NCBI GenBank assembly: GCA_963839955.1
Contig: CAWIXB010000001.1
Location: 3,472,001 to 3,536,000, forward strand
DNA: 64,000 nt
Reading direction: 5' to 3'
DNA from: CAWIXB01 sp963839955
Lineage (GTDB): Bacteria; Actinomycetota; Actinomycetes; JACCUZ01
Shown: positions 33,215 to 42,040 of the stretch, one piece after another
How positions within the stretch are numbered: the stretch's first letter is position 1
Layout of the letters: every line of letters starts with the position of its first letter
Program-made: the position numbers and the translations under genes
Notes under the pieces: generated by a model
The model's database searches: none
Seen by the model: the letters and a program-made list of their open reading frames with translations, nothing else
Told to the model about the DNA's origin: nothing

Positions 33215-34138
33215 GTGGTGCGTGAGCTGTCAGGCCGGGTCGCGCTCGTGGCAGGTGCCACCCGCGGCGCGGGCCGGGCAGTGGCGGTGCAACTGGCACA
33301 CGCAGGAGCCTTTGTCTATGCAACGGGGCGCAGCAGTCGTGTCACCGGTCCCTCCGACATGGACCGGCCAGAGACCATCGAGGAGACCGGTGAGTTGATC
33401 ACCGCCGCGGGTGGTGAAGGCGCCGCGCTGCGCGTGGATCACCTCGATGTCGAGGCTGTGCGGTCCCTCGTTGAGCGCATCAGCAGTGACCACGGCCGGC
33501 TGGACGTGCTGGTCAACGACATCTTCGGCGGCGACCGCTACGCCCAGTGGGACAAGCCGCTGTGGGAGCACGACCTGGTCGGCGGTCTTCGGATGCTGCG
33601 GATGGGTGTGGAGACTCACCTGGTGACGAGCGTTCTGGCGCTTCCGCTGATGCTGGAGACCGGGTCGGGACTGCTGGTCGAGATGACCGATGGCACCAGC
33701 GAGGTCAACGGGCAGGTCAGGGCCGGCGTGGGGTTCTACTACGACTTCGTCAAGGCCAGCGTTGACCGGCTCGTGAAGAACTTCGCTGTCGAGCTCGCCG
33801 ACCATCCGGTGACCGCTCTCGGGGTGACGCCTGGATGGCTGCGCTCGGAGCGGATGCTGGACAACTTCGGCGTCACCGAGCCCACCTGGCGCGAGGCCTG
33901 CGTCGAAGTCCCCGGCTTCGCCATCTCCGAGTCGCCCGCATACGTCGCGCGGGGGGTCGCCGCGCTGGCCGCGGACACCGGCCACCGCCGGTTCGCGGCC
34001 AGGGTGCTCACCGCGCGACAGCTGGCCGACGAGTACGGCATCACCGACACCGACGGATCGCGGCCCGACTGCTGGGGGCTCATCGCCGACCACGGCTGGG
34101 ATGACCAAGCGCCAGACGTCATCCTTCGGTACCGGTGA
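33215..34138 (+). CDS. SDR-family NAD(P)-dependent oxidoreductase
   Basis: The protein (about 307 residues) is a short-chain dehydrogenase: GRVALVAGATRGAGRAVAV contains the TGxxxGxG-type cofactor loop in GATRGAG form. RLDVLVNDIFGGD replaces the usual NNAG strand. The YYDFVKAS block holds the Tyr-x-x-x-Lys catalytic pair, and VTALGVTPGWLRSE follows. Residues 250-300 form the extended C-terminus of this subgroup. The GTG at 33215 is chosen because GGGGAAG precedes it and the protein then begins where relatives begin; ATGs at 33155 and 33182 are alternatives. It may oxidise or reduce a sugar released by the neighbouring hydrolases, though that is inference. Confidence 0.85.
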   Translation: MVRELSGRVALVAGATRGAGRAVAVQLAHAGAFVYATGRSSRVTGPSDMDRPETIEETGELITAAGGEGAALRVDHLDVEAVRSLVERISSDHGRLDVLVNDIFGGDRYAQWDKPLWEHDLVGGLRMLRMGVETHLVTSVLALPLMLETGSGLLVEMTDGTSEVNGQVRAGVGFYYDFVKASVDRLVKNFAVELADHPVTALGVTPGWLRSERMLDNFGVTEPTWREACVEVPGFAISESPAYVARGVAALAADTGHRRFAARVLTARQLADEYGITDTDGSRPDCWGLIADHGWDDQAPDVILRYR

Positions 34139-34147
34139 CACAACGTC

Positions 34148-37100
34148 CTAGGGGTTCAGGTCCTCACGATCGCTGGGCGTGAGGAAGCCGGTGAACGTCG
34201 CCGAGGGATTCGTCGTCAACGCGATCTGGCTCACGAGCGTCCCTGCCTCACGGGCCCACACCGAGACCGTGTGCCGGCCGGGTGCGAGGCTCAGGGCTGC
34301 CGCCGGCACGCTGGTGCTGCCGTACCAGGTCTCGAAGTTGGTCTCTTGTCCGCCCTTGGAGGAGTGGTACCTCCACTGGCCGTCGACGGCCACGTGGTAC
34401 GAGTCCGCATCGGGGTTCGGGTTGCTCGAGTTGACGAACAGGTAGTACGTCCCACCGGTCTCGATATCGACCGTGAACTGCAGTCGTGGCGGTGTCCCCG
34501 CCGCTGCGCTTCCGTTGACCTTCTGCGTCGGCGTGGCATCGAGCAGGGCTTGAGCCTGCGTCGCAGAGGTTGCAATCCAGCTCGCCTTCGAGCTGCTCGT
34601 TGCTGGCGGGGAAGCCTGCATGCCGTTCCGGTTGAGGCTCCATCTGTGCGTTCCGTTGTTGCTGTCGATCGTGTTGGCGTACTCGCTGGCCTCCAACACG
34701 TCTGAGGCGTCCATGACGACCCGCCCGTCCTTCTCCTGGTAGGCGCCGAGCGGCGGGTCGTCCTGCTTCGACACTGTCGCGGTGAAGGACGACAGTGTGC
34801 CGTCCTCAGTGGTGACCGTGACCTGCGCGGTGCCGACGCGGTTGCCGGTGACGGCCGCCTCGCCGTCATCCAGCGTGACCGAGACGGCGGTCTCGTTGTC
34901 CGACTTGAGCGCAACCACGTCGTCGAGATCGTCAAGAGAGCGAGTCTCGCCGACGGACAACGCGACGGCAGGCAGTGGCCGATAACTCGCGACCGCGTCC
35001 GGTACCGGTGCGACAGTGGCCTTCTGCACGGCCCCGGGCTTCGCGATGTTGTTCGGGCTCTCGACAGGGCCGACGAGGCCGTCGCCGACGGCACCGCTGT
35101 CCGTCTCGATGACGATCCGGTCGAAGATGATCGACGCGTCCGAACGGTAGACGACGAGGTCGTGCCAGCCAGGCTTCGCGACGTTGACCGTGAACGTCAG
35201 TGGCTCGATCTGGCGCATCACATTGTTGCCCCAGGCCGAGCCGCAGCCCGTCTGTGCGCAGCCCCGGAGGTGGGCGGAGATCGGGACCTCGTCGTCGATC
35301 CCGATGGCGGTCCGCGCGGACCTCGCGTCGCCGTCGTCCTCCGTTCCTTCGTTCAAGGTCGGCACCCGATAGAAGGTCCCCGTGAACTCACCGCTCGACG
35401 TGAAGAACGCCCGGTACGTCAGGCGCGCCGAGGTGGCGAAGTTCGTGTCCACCCGCGTGGCTGTCTCAGGGAAGGCCTTCATGACGTCACCGCGCTGGGC
35501 GACGTGAGCGAGTCGGCGCCACTGGCTTCCGTCGGTGCCGGGGGTGCTCGCGGCGAAGTTCTCGGCCTCGACAGCGACGTAGCCGTTGGCCTCCAGGTGT
35601 CCGCGATCGCACGCCTGCGGTGAGGCCGGCGGGCATTCTCCGGGCCGAGGGCGGAGGTCCACGCCGGCCTTCTTCGCGTCCACCGTGAAGGTCGCGACGG
35701 GGTCGCCGCTCTTCTTGCCGTCGGTCGCGTTGTAGACGTGAACCTTCGCGGTCGCGTTGTCACGGAGCCGCGGCCAGTCGACCGTCACGGTGACACGTTG
35801 CTCCGTGCCGGTCGTGCCGGACTTCTTCGACAGATCGACCCACGGAGCGTCCGCCTCGGCAACCCACTCCTCGGCCACGTCGTTCCGGTCGAAGACGTCG
35901 AAGAAGCGCTCGTCCTTCGGAGCTGCCGAGTTGAACCGCAGCGTGCCGGAGCCGGCCACGGTCTGCCCCTCCGCGTTCGCACCGACCCCGTCCGACGGTG
36001 ACGCGACACCGGAGTACTGGCTGTCGTCGAGCATCACGACACCGCCGCCCGGATGGTCGTAGTGGATCGCCTTGCTCCACTTGCGGTCGCTGAGGCTGTC
36101 CCAGCGTTCCTCGTCGGTCTTGATGCGGTCGCGTGCGTTCTTCGAGAGCAGCTCGTAGATGCTGCTGCTGCCAAAGCGGCCCTGCTGGGCGTACAGCTGG
36201 TTCTTCCGGTGGTACCCGATCTGCTCGGCCATGTCCCGGTAGCCCCTGAGCCGGTGGACCACCTGCTGGTAGAACGACGATCGGTACGGCGGGGGCAGCT
36301 TCGCCATTGCGCCTTCGACGATGTCGACCAGCTCGTTCGCCTCGTTGACATGGCGCTGGACCTCGTCCCCGTCCGATGTCGCACTCAGCGGGAAGGAGAC
36401 GCCCCAGAACTCCGCGCGCTTGGTGCTCTCAAGCTCTTCGAACCTGGAGAGAGCGTCGACCACCGCGGTCGCGTTGGGACCGATGAGGCCGAAGTCTCGC
36501 GCCACCTGCTCGGCGAGAAACGTGCTCTGCGTGCTCGTGTCGCCATAGCCTTCGACGTCCCAGGCGAGCTTCGCGAACAGTTCAGTCTTCATCTCGCCGG
36601 GCTTGATGTCGCCGACGTTGAGGATCCAGGACCGCCTCGCGTCGGTGTTCCATGCTCGCCGCAGCTCCTCGACCATGAGAGCCATCGGCGTCGAGTTCAG
36701 CCAGAGGTAGCTCTTCGGGACCCCCCAGTAGGAGCCGTGGTAGTAGATACCGTTGCCGCCGGACCTGGCCGCCTCGGAGCGCGTCGGCACCTGCCGCAGA
36801 TAGCCGAAGTTGTCCTCCGCCCACATCAAGGTCACGTCGTCGGGGATGTACGCCTTCAGTCCTGCGTTGTAAAGGTCACCCATCTCCTTGTAAGGGACGA
36901 ACACCTGCGGGACGGCGTCGGAGCTGCCGTGGACCTCCGCGATGAGCTTGCGCTGTTCGGTGATGGCGTCGCCTACCATCTCGAGCACGTTGTCAAACCC
37001 GTACGGGTTTCCGGGAGTGAACGCAGGCCCGCTGTCGTGCACACCCCGCAGGCCCAGAACGACGAGATTCTCGAAGTCCGCGTTGGCCATCTGACGCTCG

Positions 37101-38233
37101 CGCCAGTACTGGAGGAGCGCGGGCTTGTTGATGGAGTAGTCGAAGGCCGCGGTGTAGTTCGCGCCCTTGATGTCGAGCGCCTCCTTGTTTCGCTCATAGA
37201 AGGGCCGCCATTCACCGACATTGTTGCGCAGCATGGGCTCGGCATGCGACGCAGACATGATCACGCCGTACGCGGCCGCTTCCTTTGCGTTGATCGGCGT
37301 CCCGGCGTCGTACATCCCCGTGTCGGTGGCGCCGTTGAACGCTGTACTCACATCGTGCATCGCGGGCCAGAGGGTGTTGAGCTTGAGCCGCAGCATCATC
37401 TCGTAGACATGCCGGTAGTAGCTGACGTCAGGCGAGCCCTTGTCCGTGGGGAACTTCGCCTTCGCCCAGCCGGTGGCCTGTTCCTCGTCGTTGATGAAGA
37501 TGCCGCGGTACTTCACATCGGGCCCGTCGTCGACGAGCGCCGCGCCGGTAACCTCGATCTTGCCCCGATGCTTGACCGATACGTCGCTGTACCAGTACCA
37601 CGGAGACACGCCGATGCGCTCTGAGATCGAGTAGACCCCGTAGACAGCCCCGCGGGCGTCACTGCCGGCGACGACGAGTGCCCGGTCGACCCCGGGAACC
37701 GGATTTGCCACCTGCTTGATGGCGTAGGCCTCCCACTTGCCGGCGATCGGGGCAGCCTCGTCGAACTTGCCCGACTGGATGATCTTGTCGATGAGCGCGC
37801 TCTTGCCGATCACGCCGACGATGATCGCGATCTTCTGGCCGCTCGCGTCGGTGACCAATGCCGGCACCCTGCGCGGGTCGGCGCTCGCCAGCCGGGCCTC
37901 CCTGGCCGCCTCGTCATCGACAAACGCGCCCTGCACCTCGGCGGCGTTGATCGCCCCCGTCACCATCCCGACGTCCTGGCGCAGGTCCAGGACGGCACGG
38001 CGCACCTGCTGGTGGTCGCGATCAGCGTGCTCGCCGGAGTACGACGCGTCGATCAGAACCGGACTGGTCGTTCGGCCGTCGAAGATCGTGAAGTCTTTCG
38101 CGGCTGCCCGTGCCGGCGTCCGGCCGAGAGCCGTCGCCAGCAGACTGAGCGCGAGGGCTGCCGTCATAAGCAGCGCCAGGCGCCTGCTACGCAGAGAGGC
38201 GGAGGGAAGCGCGGGCCGTGTGACGTCCATCAT
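34148..38233 (-). CDS. Secreted GH115-type alpha-glucuronidase, multidomain
   Basis: The 1361-residue protein has a signal peptide (LALLMTAALALSLLATALG, cleavage near residue 45). The GH115 catalytic region spans about residues 45-720: YGVYSISERIGVSPWYWYSDV, the NDEEQATGWAK block, RLKLNTLWPAMHD, MSASHAEPMLRNN and GLRGVHDSGPAFTP are characteristic. C-terminal Ig-like and CBM-like modules follow (AVEAENFAASTPG; an Ig-like VTVTTEDGTLSSF; a final beta-sandwich with TYYLFVNSSNPNPDADSYHV). GH115 enzymes remove glucuronic or 4-O-methylglucuronic acid side chains from xylan or arabinogalactan. It is convergent with the SDR gene and 9 nt from it. A LacI-type site is 32 nt upstream. Confidence 0.93.
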   Translation of the reverse strand: MMDVTRPALPSASLRSRRLALLMTAALALSLLATALGRTPARAAAKDFTIFDGRTTSPVLIDASYSGEHADRDHQQVRRAVLDLRQDVGMVTGAINAAEVQGAFVDDEAAREARLASADPRRVPALVTDASGQKIAIIVGVIGKSALIDKIIQSGKFDEAAPIAGKWEAYAIKQVANPVPGVDRALVVAGSDARGAVYGVYSISERIGVSPWYWYSDVSVKHRGKIEVTGAALVDDGPDVKYRGIFINDEEQATGWAKAKFPTDKGSPDVSYYRHVYEMMLRLKLNTLWPAMHDVSTAFNGATDTGMYDAGTPINAKEAAAYGVIMSASHAEPMLRNNVGEWRPFYERNKEALDIKGANYTAAFDYSINKPALLQYWRERQMANADFENLVVLGLRGVHDSGPAFTPGNPYGFDNVLEMVGDAITEQRKLIAEVHGSSDAVPQVFVPYKEMGDLYNAGLKAYIPDDVTLMWAEDNFGYLRQVPTRSEAARSGGNGIYYHGSYWGVPKSYLWLNSTPMALMVEELRRAWNTDARRSWILNVGDIKPGEMKTELFAKLAWDVEGYGDTSTQSTFLAEQVARDFGLIGPNATAVVDALSRFEELESTKRAEFWGVSFPLSATSDGDEVQRHVNEANELVDIVEGAMAKLPPPYRSSFYQQVVHRLRGYRDMAEQIGYHRKNQLYAQQGRFGSSSIYELLSKNARDRIKTDEERWDSLSDRKWSKAIHYDHPGGGVVMLDDSQYSGVASPSDGVGANAEGQTVAGSGTLRFNSAAPKDERFFDVFDRNDVAEEWVAEADAPWVDLSKKSGTTGTEQRVTVTVDWPRLRDNATAKVHVYNATDGKKSGDPVATFTVDAKKAGVDLRPRPGECPPASPQACDRGHLEANGYVAVEAENFAASTPGTDGSQWRRLAHVAQRGDVMKAFPETATRVDTNFATSARLTYRAFFTSSGEFTGTFYRVPTLNEGTEDDGDARSARTAIGIDDEVPISAHLRGCAQTGCGSAWGNNVMRQIEPLTFTVNVAKPGWHDLVVYRSDASIIFDRIVIETDSGAVGDGLVGPVESPNNIAKPGAVQKATVAPVPDAVASYRPLPAVALSVGETRSLDDLDDVVALKSDNETAVSVTLDDGEAAVTGNRVGTAQVTVTTEDGTLSSFTATVSKQDDPPLGAYQEKDGRVVMDASDVLEASEYANTIDSNNGTHRWSLNRNGMQASPPATSSSKASWIATSATQAQALLDATPTQKVNGSAAAGTPPRLQFTVDIETGGTYYLFVNSSNPNPDADSYHVAVDGQWRYHSSKGGQETNFETWYGSTSVPAAALSLAPGRHTVSVWAREAGTLVSQIALTTNPSATFTGFLTPSDREDLNP

Positions 38234-38264
38234 GCGGGCATTCAGTCAGCCCGAGCACCCGGCG

Positions 38265-38276
38265 ACAAGCGGTTGC
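38265..38276. promoter_or_regulatory. LacI-type operator upstream of the GH115 gene
   Basis: ACAAGCGGTTGC matches GCAANCGNTTGC at nine of ten fixed positions and is 32 nt upstream of the minus-strand ATG at 38233. On the other strand it reads GCAACCGCTTGT, almost the operator found near the LacI gene (GCAACCGCTTGC), which links the two ends of the locus. Confidence 0.58.
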
Positions 38277-38327
38277 CGTGAGTTGTCTCCGCAGGCGCAG
38301 CCTCATCGACCTGCTCGAGCGCCCTGG

Positions 38328-38960
38328 TCACAACTGCATCCTTGGATCGTGCGTGGGATCCGCATACGTGGGCGGGCAGCCGTGTTCGATGGCCTCGGCG
38401 CGCAGTTCGTAGTGCCAGGGCTCGCTGCGATAGATCTGGCACAGCCCGTACTCGGCGCCGTGCTTGGACAGCCACGCCGTGGCATCGGATGGCCCGAGGT
38501 CGACCGCGTCCCCCGACACGTGAGCAGACGTGTCGGGTGTGGCCACCCATCGGGCAGCGTCCTTCTCTGAGCCGTACTTCGAGACCGCCTCACGGAGCAG
38601 GTGCTCCTGGTACTCGGGTGAACGCCATCCGCTGTTGACCTGGAACTCGACGCCGTCCTCCGCCGCATCCGTTGCAGCGCGGCGCAAGGCACCGAGGAGA
38701 GCTGGATCCAGGTTGGTCACGGCCGGGATCTCGTCATCGAAGACCGTTGTGCCGTCGGGGACGGCACCGTCACCCTCGTCAAGCGCACCACGGTGCCCAC
38801 CGCGAAGGACGTCGGTGGGTGATGCGGCCGACGAGGACGAGGAATTCAGCGACTGGTAGGCGAGGGGTGCGGTGATCGCCGCGATGACGACTAGCAGGCC
38901 GGCGACAAGGATGCTGGGAACCCGACAGGTCGTCGTTGGTGCTGTTGCGCTGGAGGTCAT
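38328..38960 (-). CDS. VanY-type D-alanyl-D-alanine carboxypeptidase (membrane-anchored)
   Basis: The 210-residue protein has an N-terminal anchor (SILVAGLLVVIAAITAPLA) and a Ser-rich linker, then an M15B peptidase domain. VNSGWRSPEYQEHLL, the zinc ligands in SAHVSGDAVDLG (His and Asp) and EPWHYEL (His) are all present. VanY enzymes trim the terminal D-Ala from peptidoglycan precursors outside the membrane. It is divergent from an OmpR-type two-component pair, the arrangement of VanY-sensor cassettes in actinobacteria. Confidence 0.88.
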   Translation of the reverse strand: MTSSATAPTTTCRVPSILVAGLLVVIAAITAPLAYQSLNSSSSSAASPTDVLRGGHRGALDEGDGAVPDGTTVFDDEIPAVTNLDPALLGALRRAATDAAEDGVEFQVNSGWRSPEYQEHLLREAVSKYGSEKDAARWVATPDTSAHVSGDAVDLGPSDATAWLSKHGAEYGLCQIYRSEPWHYELRAEAIEHGCPPTYADPTHDPRMQL

Positions 38961-38985
38961 GCCTCGAGTCAAGGCAGCGTGATGT

Positions 38986-39024
38986 TGCCAGCGGGTATGT
39001 GAATTTCGATATGCCAGCGATATG
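38986..39024. promoter_or_regulatory. Direct repeat TGCCAGCG(G)RTATG between VanY and the response regulator
   Basis: TGCCAGCGGGTATG (38986-38999) and TGCCAGCGATATG (39012-39024) are direct copies with starts 26 nt apart. OmpR-family regulators commonly bind direct repeats, though usually at closer spacing. The site is in the divergent promoter region, so the adjacent regulator may control both VanY and its own gene. A TAGCAT at 39036-39041 could be a -10 element placing the start of RNA on or near the ATG at 39048, i.e. a leaderless message. Confidence 0.5.
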
Positions 39025-39047
39025 CGGCAGATCGTTAGCATCGGCGC

Positions 39048-39743
39048 ATGCGTGTGTTGCTCGTCGAGGACGAGCCCTACATGGCAGAGGCCATCCGTGA
39101 TGGGCTGCGCCTGGAAGCGATCGCGGCCGACATCGCCCGTGACGGTGACACCGCTCTGGAGCTACTCAGCATCAACGCCTACGACATCGCCGTCCTCGAC
39201 CGAGACATCCCCGGGCCCACCGGTGACGAGATCGCCACACGCATCGTCGCCTCCGGAAGCGGCATGCCGATCCTCATGCTGACCGCTGCCGACCGGCTCG
39301 ACGACAAGGCCTCCGGGTTCGAGCTCGGCGCCGACGACTACCTCACGAAGCCGTTCGAACTTCGTGAACTCGTGCTCCGTCTCAGAGCACTCGATCGCAG
39401 GCGCGCATACAACAGACCGCCGGTCCGAGAGATCGCAGGTCTGCGGCTGGATCCGTTTCGCCGAGAGGTGTACCGCGACGGCCGGTACGTCGCGCTCACC
39501 CGGAAACAGTTCGCCGTACTCGACGTCCTCGTCGCTGCCGACGGCGGTGTCGTCAGCGCCGAAGAACTGCTGGAACGGGCGTGGGACGAGCATGCCGACC
39601 CGTTCACCAACGCCGTGCGAATCACCGTCTCGGCGCTGCGCAAACGGCTCGGCGAACCCTGGATCATAGCCACGGTGGCAGGCGTCGGCTACCGCATCGA
39701 CTCAGCACCTGCCGGCGGACGTGACGGCGACGACCGTGGCTAG
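39048..39743 (+). CDS. OmpR-family response regulator (VanR-like)
   Basis: The 231-residue protein has a receiver domain (MRVLLVEDEPYMAEAI; Asp in DIAVLDRDIPGPTGDE; Lys in DDYLTKPFELREL) and an OmpR winged helix (YVALTRKQFAVLDVLVAADG, TNAVRITVSALRKRLG, VAGVGYRID). The start has no clear ribosome-binding site and may be leaderless. The 3' end overlaps the kinase start by 23 nt. It probably controls the divergent carboxypeptidase gene in response to envelope stress. Confidence 0.92.
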   Translation: MRVLLVEDEPYMAEAIRDGLRLEAIAADIARDGDTALELLSINAYDIAVLDRDIPGPTGDEIATRIVASGSGMPILMLTAADRLDDKASGFELGADDYLTKPFELRELVLRLRALDRRRAYNRPPVREIAGLRLDPFRREVYRDGRYVALTRKQFAVLDVLVAADGGVVSAEELLERAWDEHADPFTNAVRITVSALRKRLGEPWIIATVAGVGYRIDSAPAGGRDGDDRG

Positions 39744-40839
39744 GGCGCCTGGCTTGAGCGTTCGCCTCAAGCTCACCCTCAGCTACGCGGGGTTCCTCCT
39801 GCTCGCCAGTACCTTGCTGCTCGCGGCCGTGTGGGTGTTCTTGCTGCGTTACGTACCCGAGGTGATCGACACCACCGGTCTGGCGCGCAGCCCTGGTACC
39901 CCCGGGATCTTCGTGCCCAACCGCTCCGATCTCCTGCACGCCTTCGCCCCGAAGGCAGCCGTAGCGCTGGCGTTCCTGCTGGTGTTCGGACTCTTGGGAG
40001 GCTGGATCCTCGCCGGCAGCATGCTCGCGCCCCTGACTCGCATCACCAATGCCACCCGCCTGGCCGCGAACGGGTCTCTCGCCCACCGGATCCAGTTGGA
40101 AGGCCGCAACGACGAGTTCCGTGAACTCGCCGACGCCTTCGACACCATGCTCGCGCGGCTCGAAGCACACGTTGCCGAACAGCAGAGATTCGCCGCCAAC
40201 GCCTCCCACGAACTGCGCACCCCACTGGCGATCACGCAGACACTTCTCGACGTCGCCCGCAACGATCCGAACCGCGACACCGGCGAACTCGTCGAGCGCC
40301 TGCACTTCGTCAACACCCGGGCAATTGACCTCACTGAGGCATTGCTCCTGCTGAGCCGCGCCGACCAGCGGTCCTTCACCCGAGTACCCGTCGACCTGTC
40401 CCTCATCGCGGAAGAGGCAACTGAAACGCTCCTCCCCCTTGCCGAGGAACGCGGCCTCACCATCGAGACCTCCGGCGACGTGGCCCCCACTGTCGGCTCA
40501 CACGCACTCCTGCAGCAGATGACGACTAACCTCGTGCACAACGCGATCGTCCACAACCTGACTGAACAGGGCACCGTGTGGGTCACGACCAGCGTTCACC
40601 CCGAGACCGTGGCGCTCACTGTCGAGAACACCGGCGAGAAGCTCACCCCGCAGTTGGTTGCCACGCTCGTGGAGCCGTTTCAGCGCGGCACAGGACGGAT
40701 CCGCGACGGCCACGCAGGTGTTGGCCTCGGCCTGGCAATCGTCAAGAGCATCACCCGAGCACACGACGGAACGCTCGCCCTTACCCCCCGGACCGATGGG
40801 GGGCTCTGCGTCGTGGTGCAACTGCCTCTCGATGCGTAG
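39721..40839 (+). CDS. Membrane sensor histidine kinase (VanS-like)
   Basis: The 372-residue kinase has two transmembrane helices (residues 15-38 and about 78-100) with a short extracytoplasmic loop of about 40 residues, a HAMP-like linker, HisKA with the phosphoacceptor in FAANASHELRTPLAI, and an HATPase_c with NLVHNAIVHN, VENTGEKL and GHAGVGLGLAIVKSI. It overlaps the response-regulator gene by 23 nt, so the two are coupled. The short sensor loop is typical of kinases that sense within or near the membrane, as VanS kinases do. Confidence 0.92.
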   Translation: MTATTVARAPGLSVRLKLTLSYAGFLLLASTLLLAAVWVFLLRYVPEVIDTTGLARSPGTPGIFVPNRSDLLHAFAPKAAVALAFLLVFGLLGGWILAGSMLAPLTRITNATRLAANGSLAHRIQLEGRNDEFRELADAFDTMLARLEAHVAEQQRFAANASHELRTPLAITQTLLDVARNDPNRDTGELVERLHFVNTRAIDLTEALLLLSRADQRSFTRVPVDLSLIAEEATETLLPLAEERGLTIETSGDVAPTVGSHALLQQMTTNLVHNAIVHNLTEQGTVWVTTSVHPETVALTVENTGEKLTPQLVATLVEPFQRGTGRIRDGHAGVGLGLAIVKSITRAHDGTLALTPRTDGGLCVVVQLPLDA

Positions 40840-40887
40840 GTGGTGGTTGTAGGCGCGTCGCCGTCCGGCACTTCGCTCGGCTGGTCC

Positions 40888-41628
40888 TCAGGTCAGCTCG
40901 TCGGAGCGGCCGGCTTCGATGCGGGACCACTGGGCGATGGGGCGTCCGTCCGTACGCCAGACCTCGGGGTTCTTGGCGTCACCCCAGGGACGGGGCCAGC
41001 CGTCCGGGGAGTCCTCCCACTGCTCCTGGCGTCCGTAGACGGTCATGTCCAGCAGTCCGTGGGTGGGTGCCATGATCTCGACGCCGCGACCGCCGGTGTA
41101 GTACGTCTCGAACACCCGCTCGCCGTCGCGGACGTAGCAGACGAGGTGGTGGCTCTGCCAGTCGCGACCCTCCAGGAGTTGCGCCGCCGTCTTCTCGACC
41201 GAGTACCACGGCATGTCCAAGCCCATGAAGTCCCGGTAGCGGACGCTCGCCTCGTACGGGCCCTTGCAAAGCGTGGCGTACGTGGCGTCGCGGGAGTGAA
41301 TGTAGGACAGCTCGCGGACCTGGCAGTTGAAGAACGTGCAGCCTTCGCACTGCCCCGCAGCTGGTTCGCCGGGCCACCAGGCGTGGAAGTACGCGATGAG
41401 CTGCTGGCGGCCTTCGAAGACGTCGAGGATCGTGACCGGCCCGGCAGGACCGATCACCTCGATGGTGGCGTCGACCTCCACCATCGGCAGCCGTCGCCGC
41501 GCCGCCGCGATCGCGTCCCCTTCGTGGGTGTGCGCCTTCTCCCTTGCGAACAGTGCTTCCCGCGCCTCCTGCCAGGTCTTTCTGTCCACCACTGCCGGGA
41601 GGGCCGGGCTGGGCGCTTGGTCGTTCAT
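40888..41628 (-). CDS. DUF899-family thioredoxin-like protein
   Basis: The 246-residue protein matches DUF899 across its length: VDRKTWQEAREALFAREKAH, RRRLPMVEV, ILDVFEGRQQLIAYFHAWWPG, a Cys pair in GQCEGCTFFNC, and RDFMGLDMPWYSVE. It is diverged from the paralogue at 5.8 kb, which has CPSC instead of CEGC. The ATG at 41628 was chosen for its GGAGGC ribosome-binding site. The gene just upstream is a broken MarR-type regulator, so its original control may be lost. Confidence 0.88.
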   Translation of the reverse strand: MNDQAPSPALPAVVDRKTWQEAREALFAREKAHTHEGDAIAAARRRLPMVEVDATIEVIGPAGPVTILDVFEGRQQLIAYFHAWWPGEPAAGQCEGCTFFNCQVRELSYIHSRDATYATLCKGPYEASVRYRDFMGLDMPWYSVEKTAAQLLEGRDWQSHHLVCYVRDGERVFETYYTGGRGVEIMAPTHGLLDMTVYGRQEQWEDSPDGWPRPWGDAKNPEVWRTDGRPIAQWSRIEAGRSDELT

Positions 41629-41740
41629 GTTCGCCTCCATGCGTTCGTCTGCGATGTTGTCCGCCGACGAAGGGGACCCTATGGTGTACGCCTCCGGCAC
41701 GCCCGGGGCCGGTCCAGCTGTCTGCGTTGGCCAAGCCCTC

Positions 41741-42040
41741 TCACAACGTCGGGCCTTTGCGCGGCGCCAGCCCTTCTGTTCCTTTGGCACGCAGTACCCG
41801 TGATCCGATGTCGTGGAGCTGTCGTACCTGACCCCTGGTGAGCTTCTCCCAGCCCGCGTCGGTGAGCACGGCCAGTGTGGAGCGGCCGTCGGTGGGGTCC
41901 GGCCGCCGGCAGACCCAGCCGCGCTTGTCGAGCCGGTCGACCACCCGGGACAGTCGCGTCAGTGACCCACTCGCCAGCGCTGCCAGCCTGCTCATGCGAG
42001 TGGACGTTTCCTCGTTAGCCCGTCGTATCGAGGCCGCGCG
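41741..42040 (-). pseudogene. MarR-family regulator remnant, N-terminus missing and internally deleted
   Basis: The region encodes the HTH and wing of a MarR-type regulator (MSRLAALASGSLTRLSRVVD, KRGWVCRRPDPTDGRSTLAV, LTDAGWEKL) and its last helix (TRGQVRQLHDIGSRVLRA). About 20 residues usually found between those two parts are missing without loss of frame. The N-terminal dimerisation helix is replaced by sequence antisense to a hydrolase fragment, so a deletion has joined two genes near 42040. The product is unlikely to work. Confidence 0.7.
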
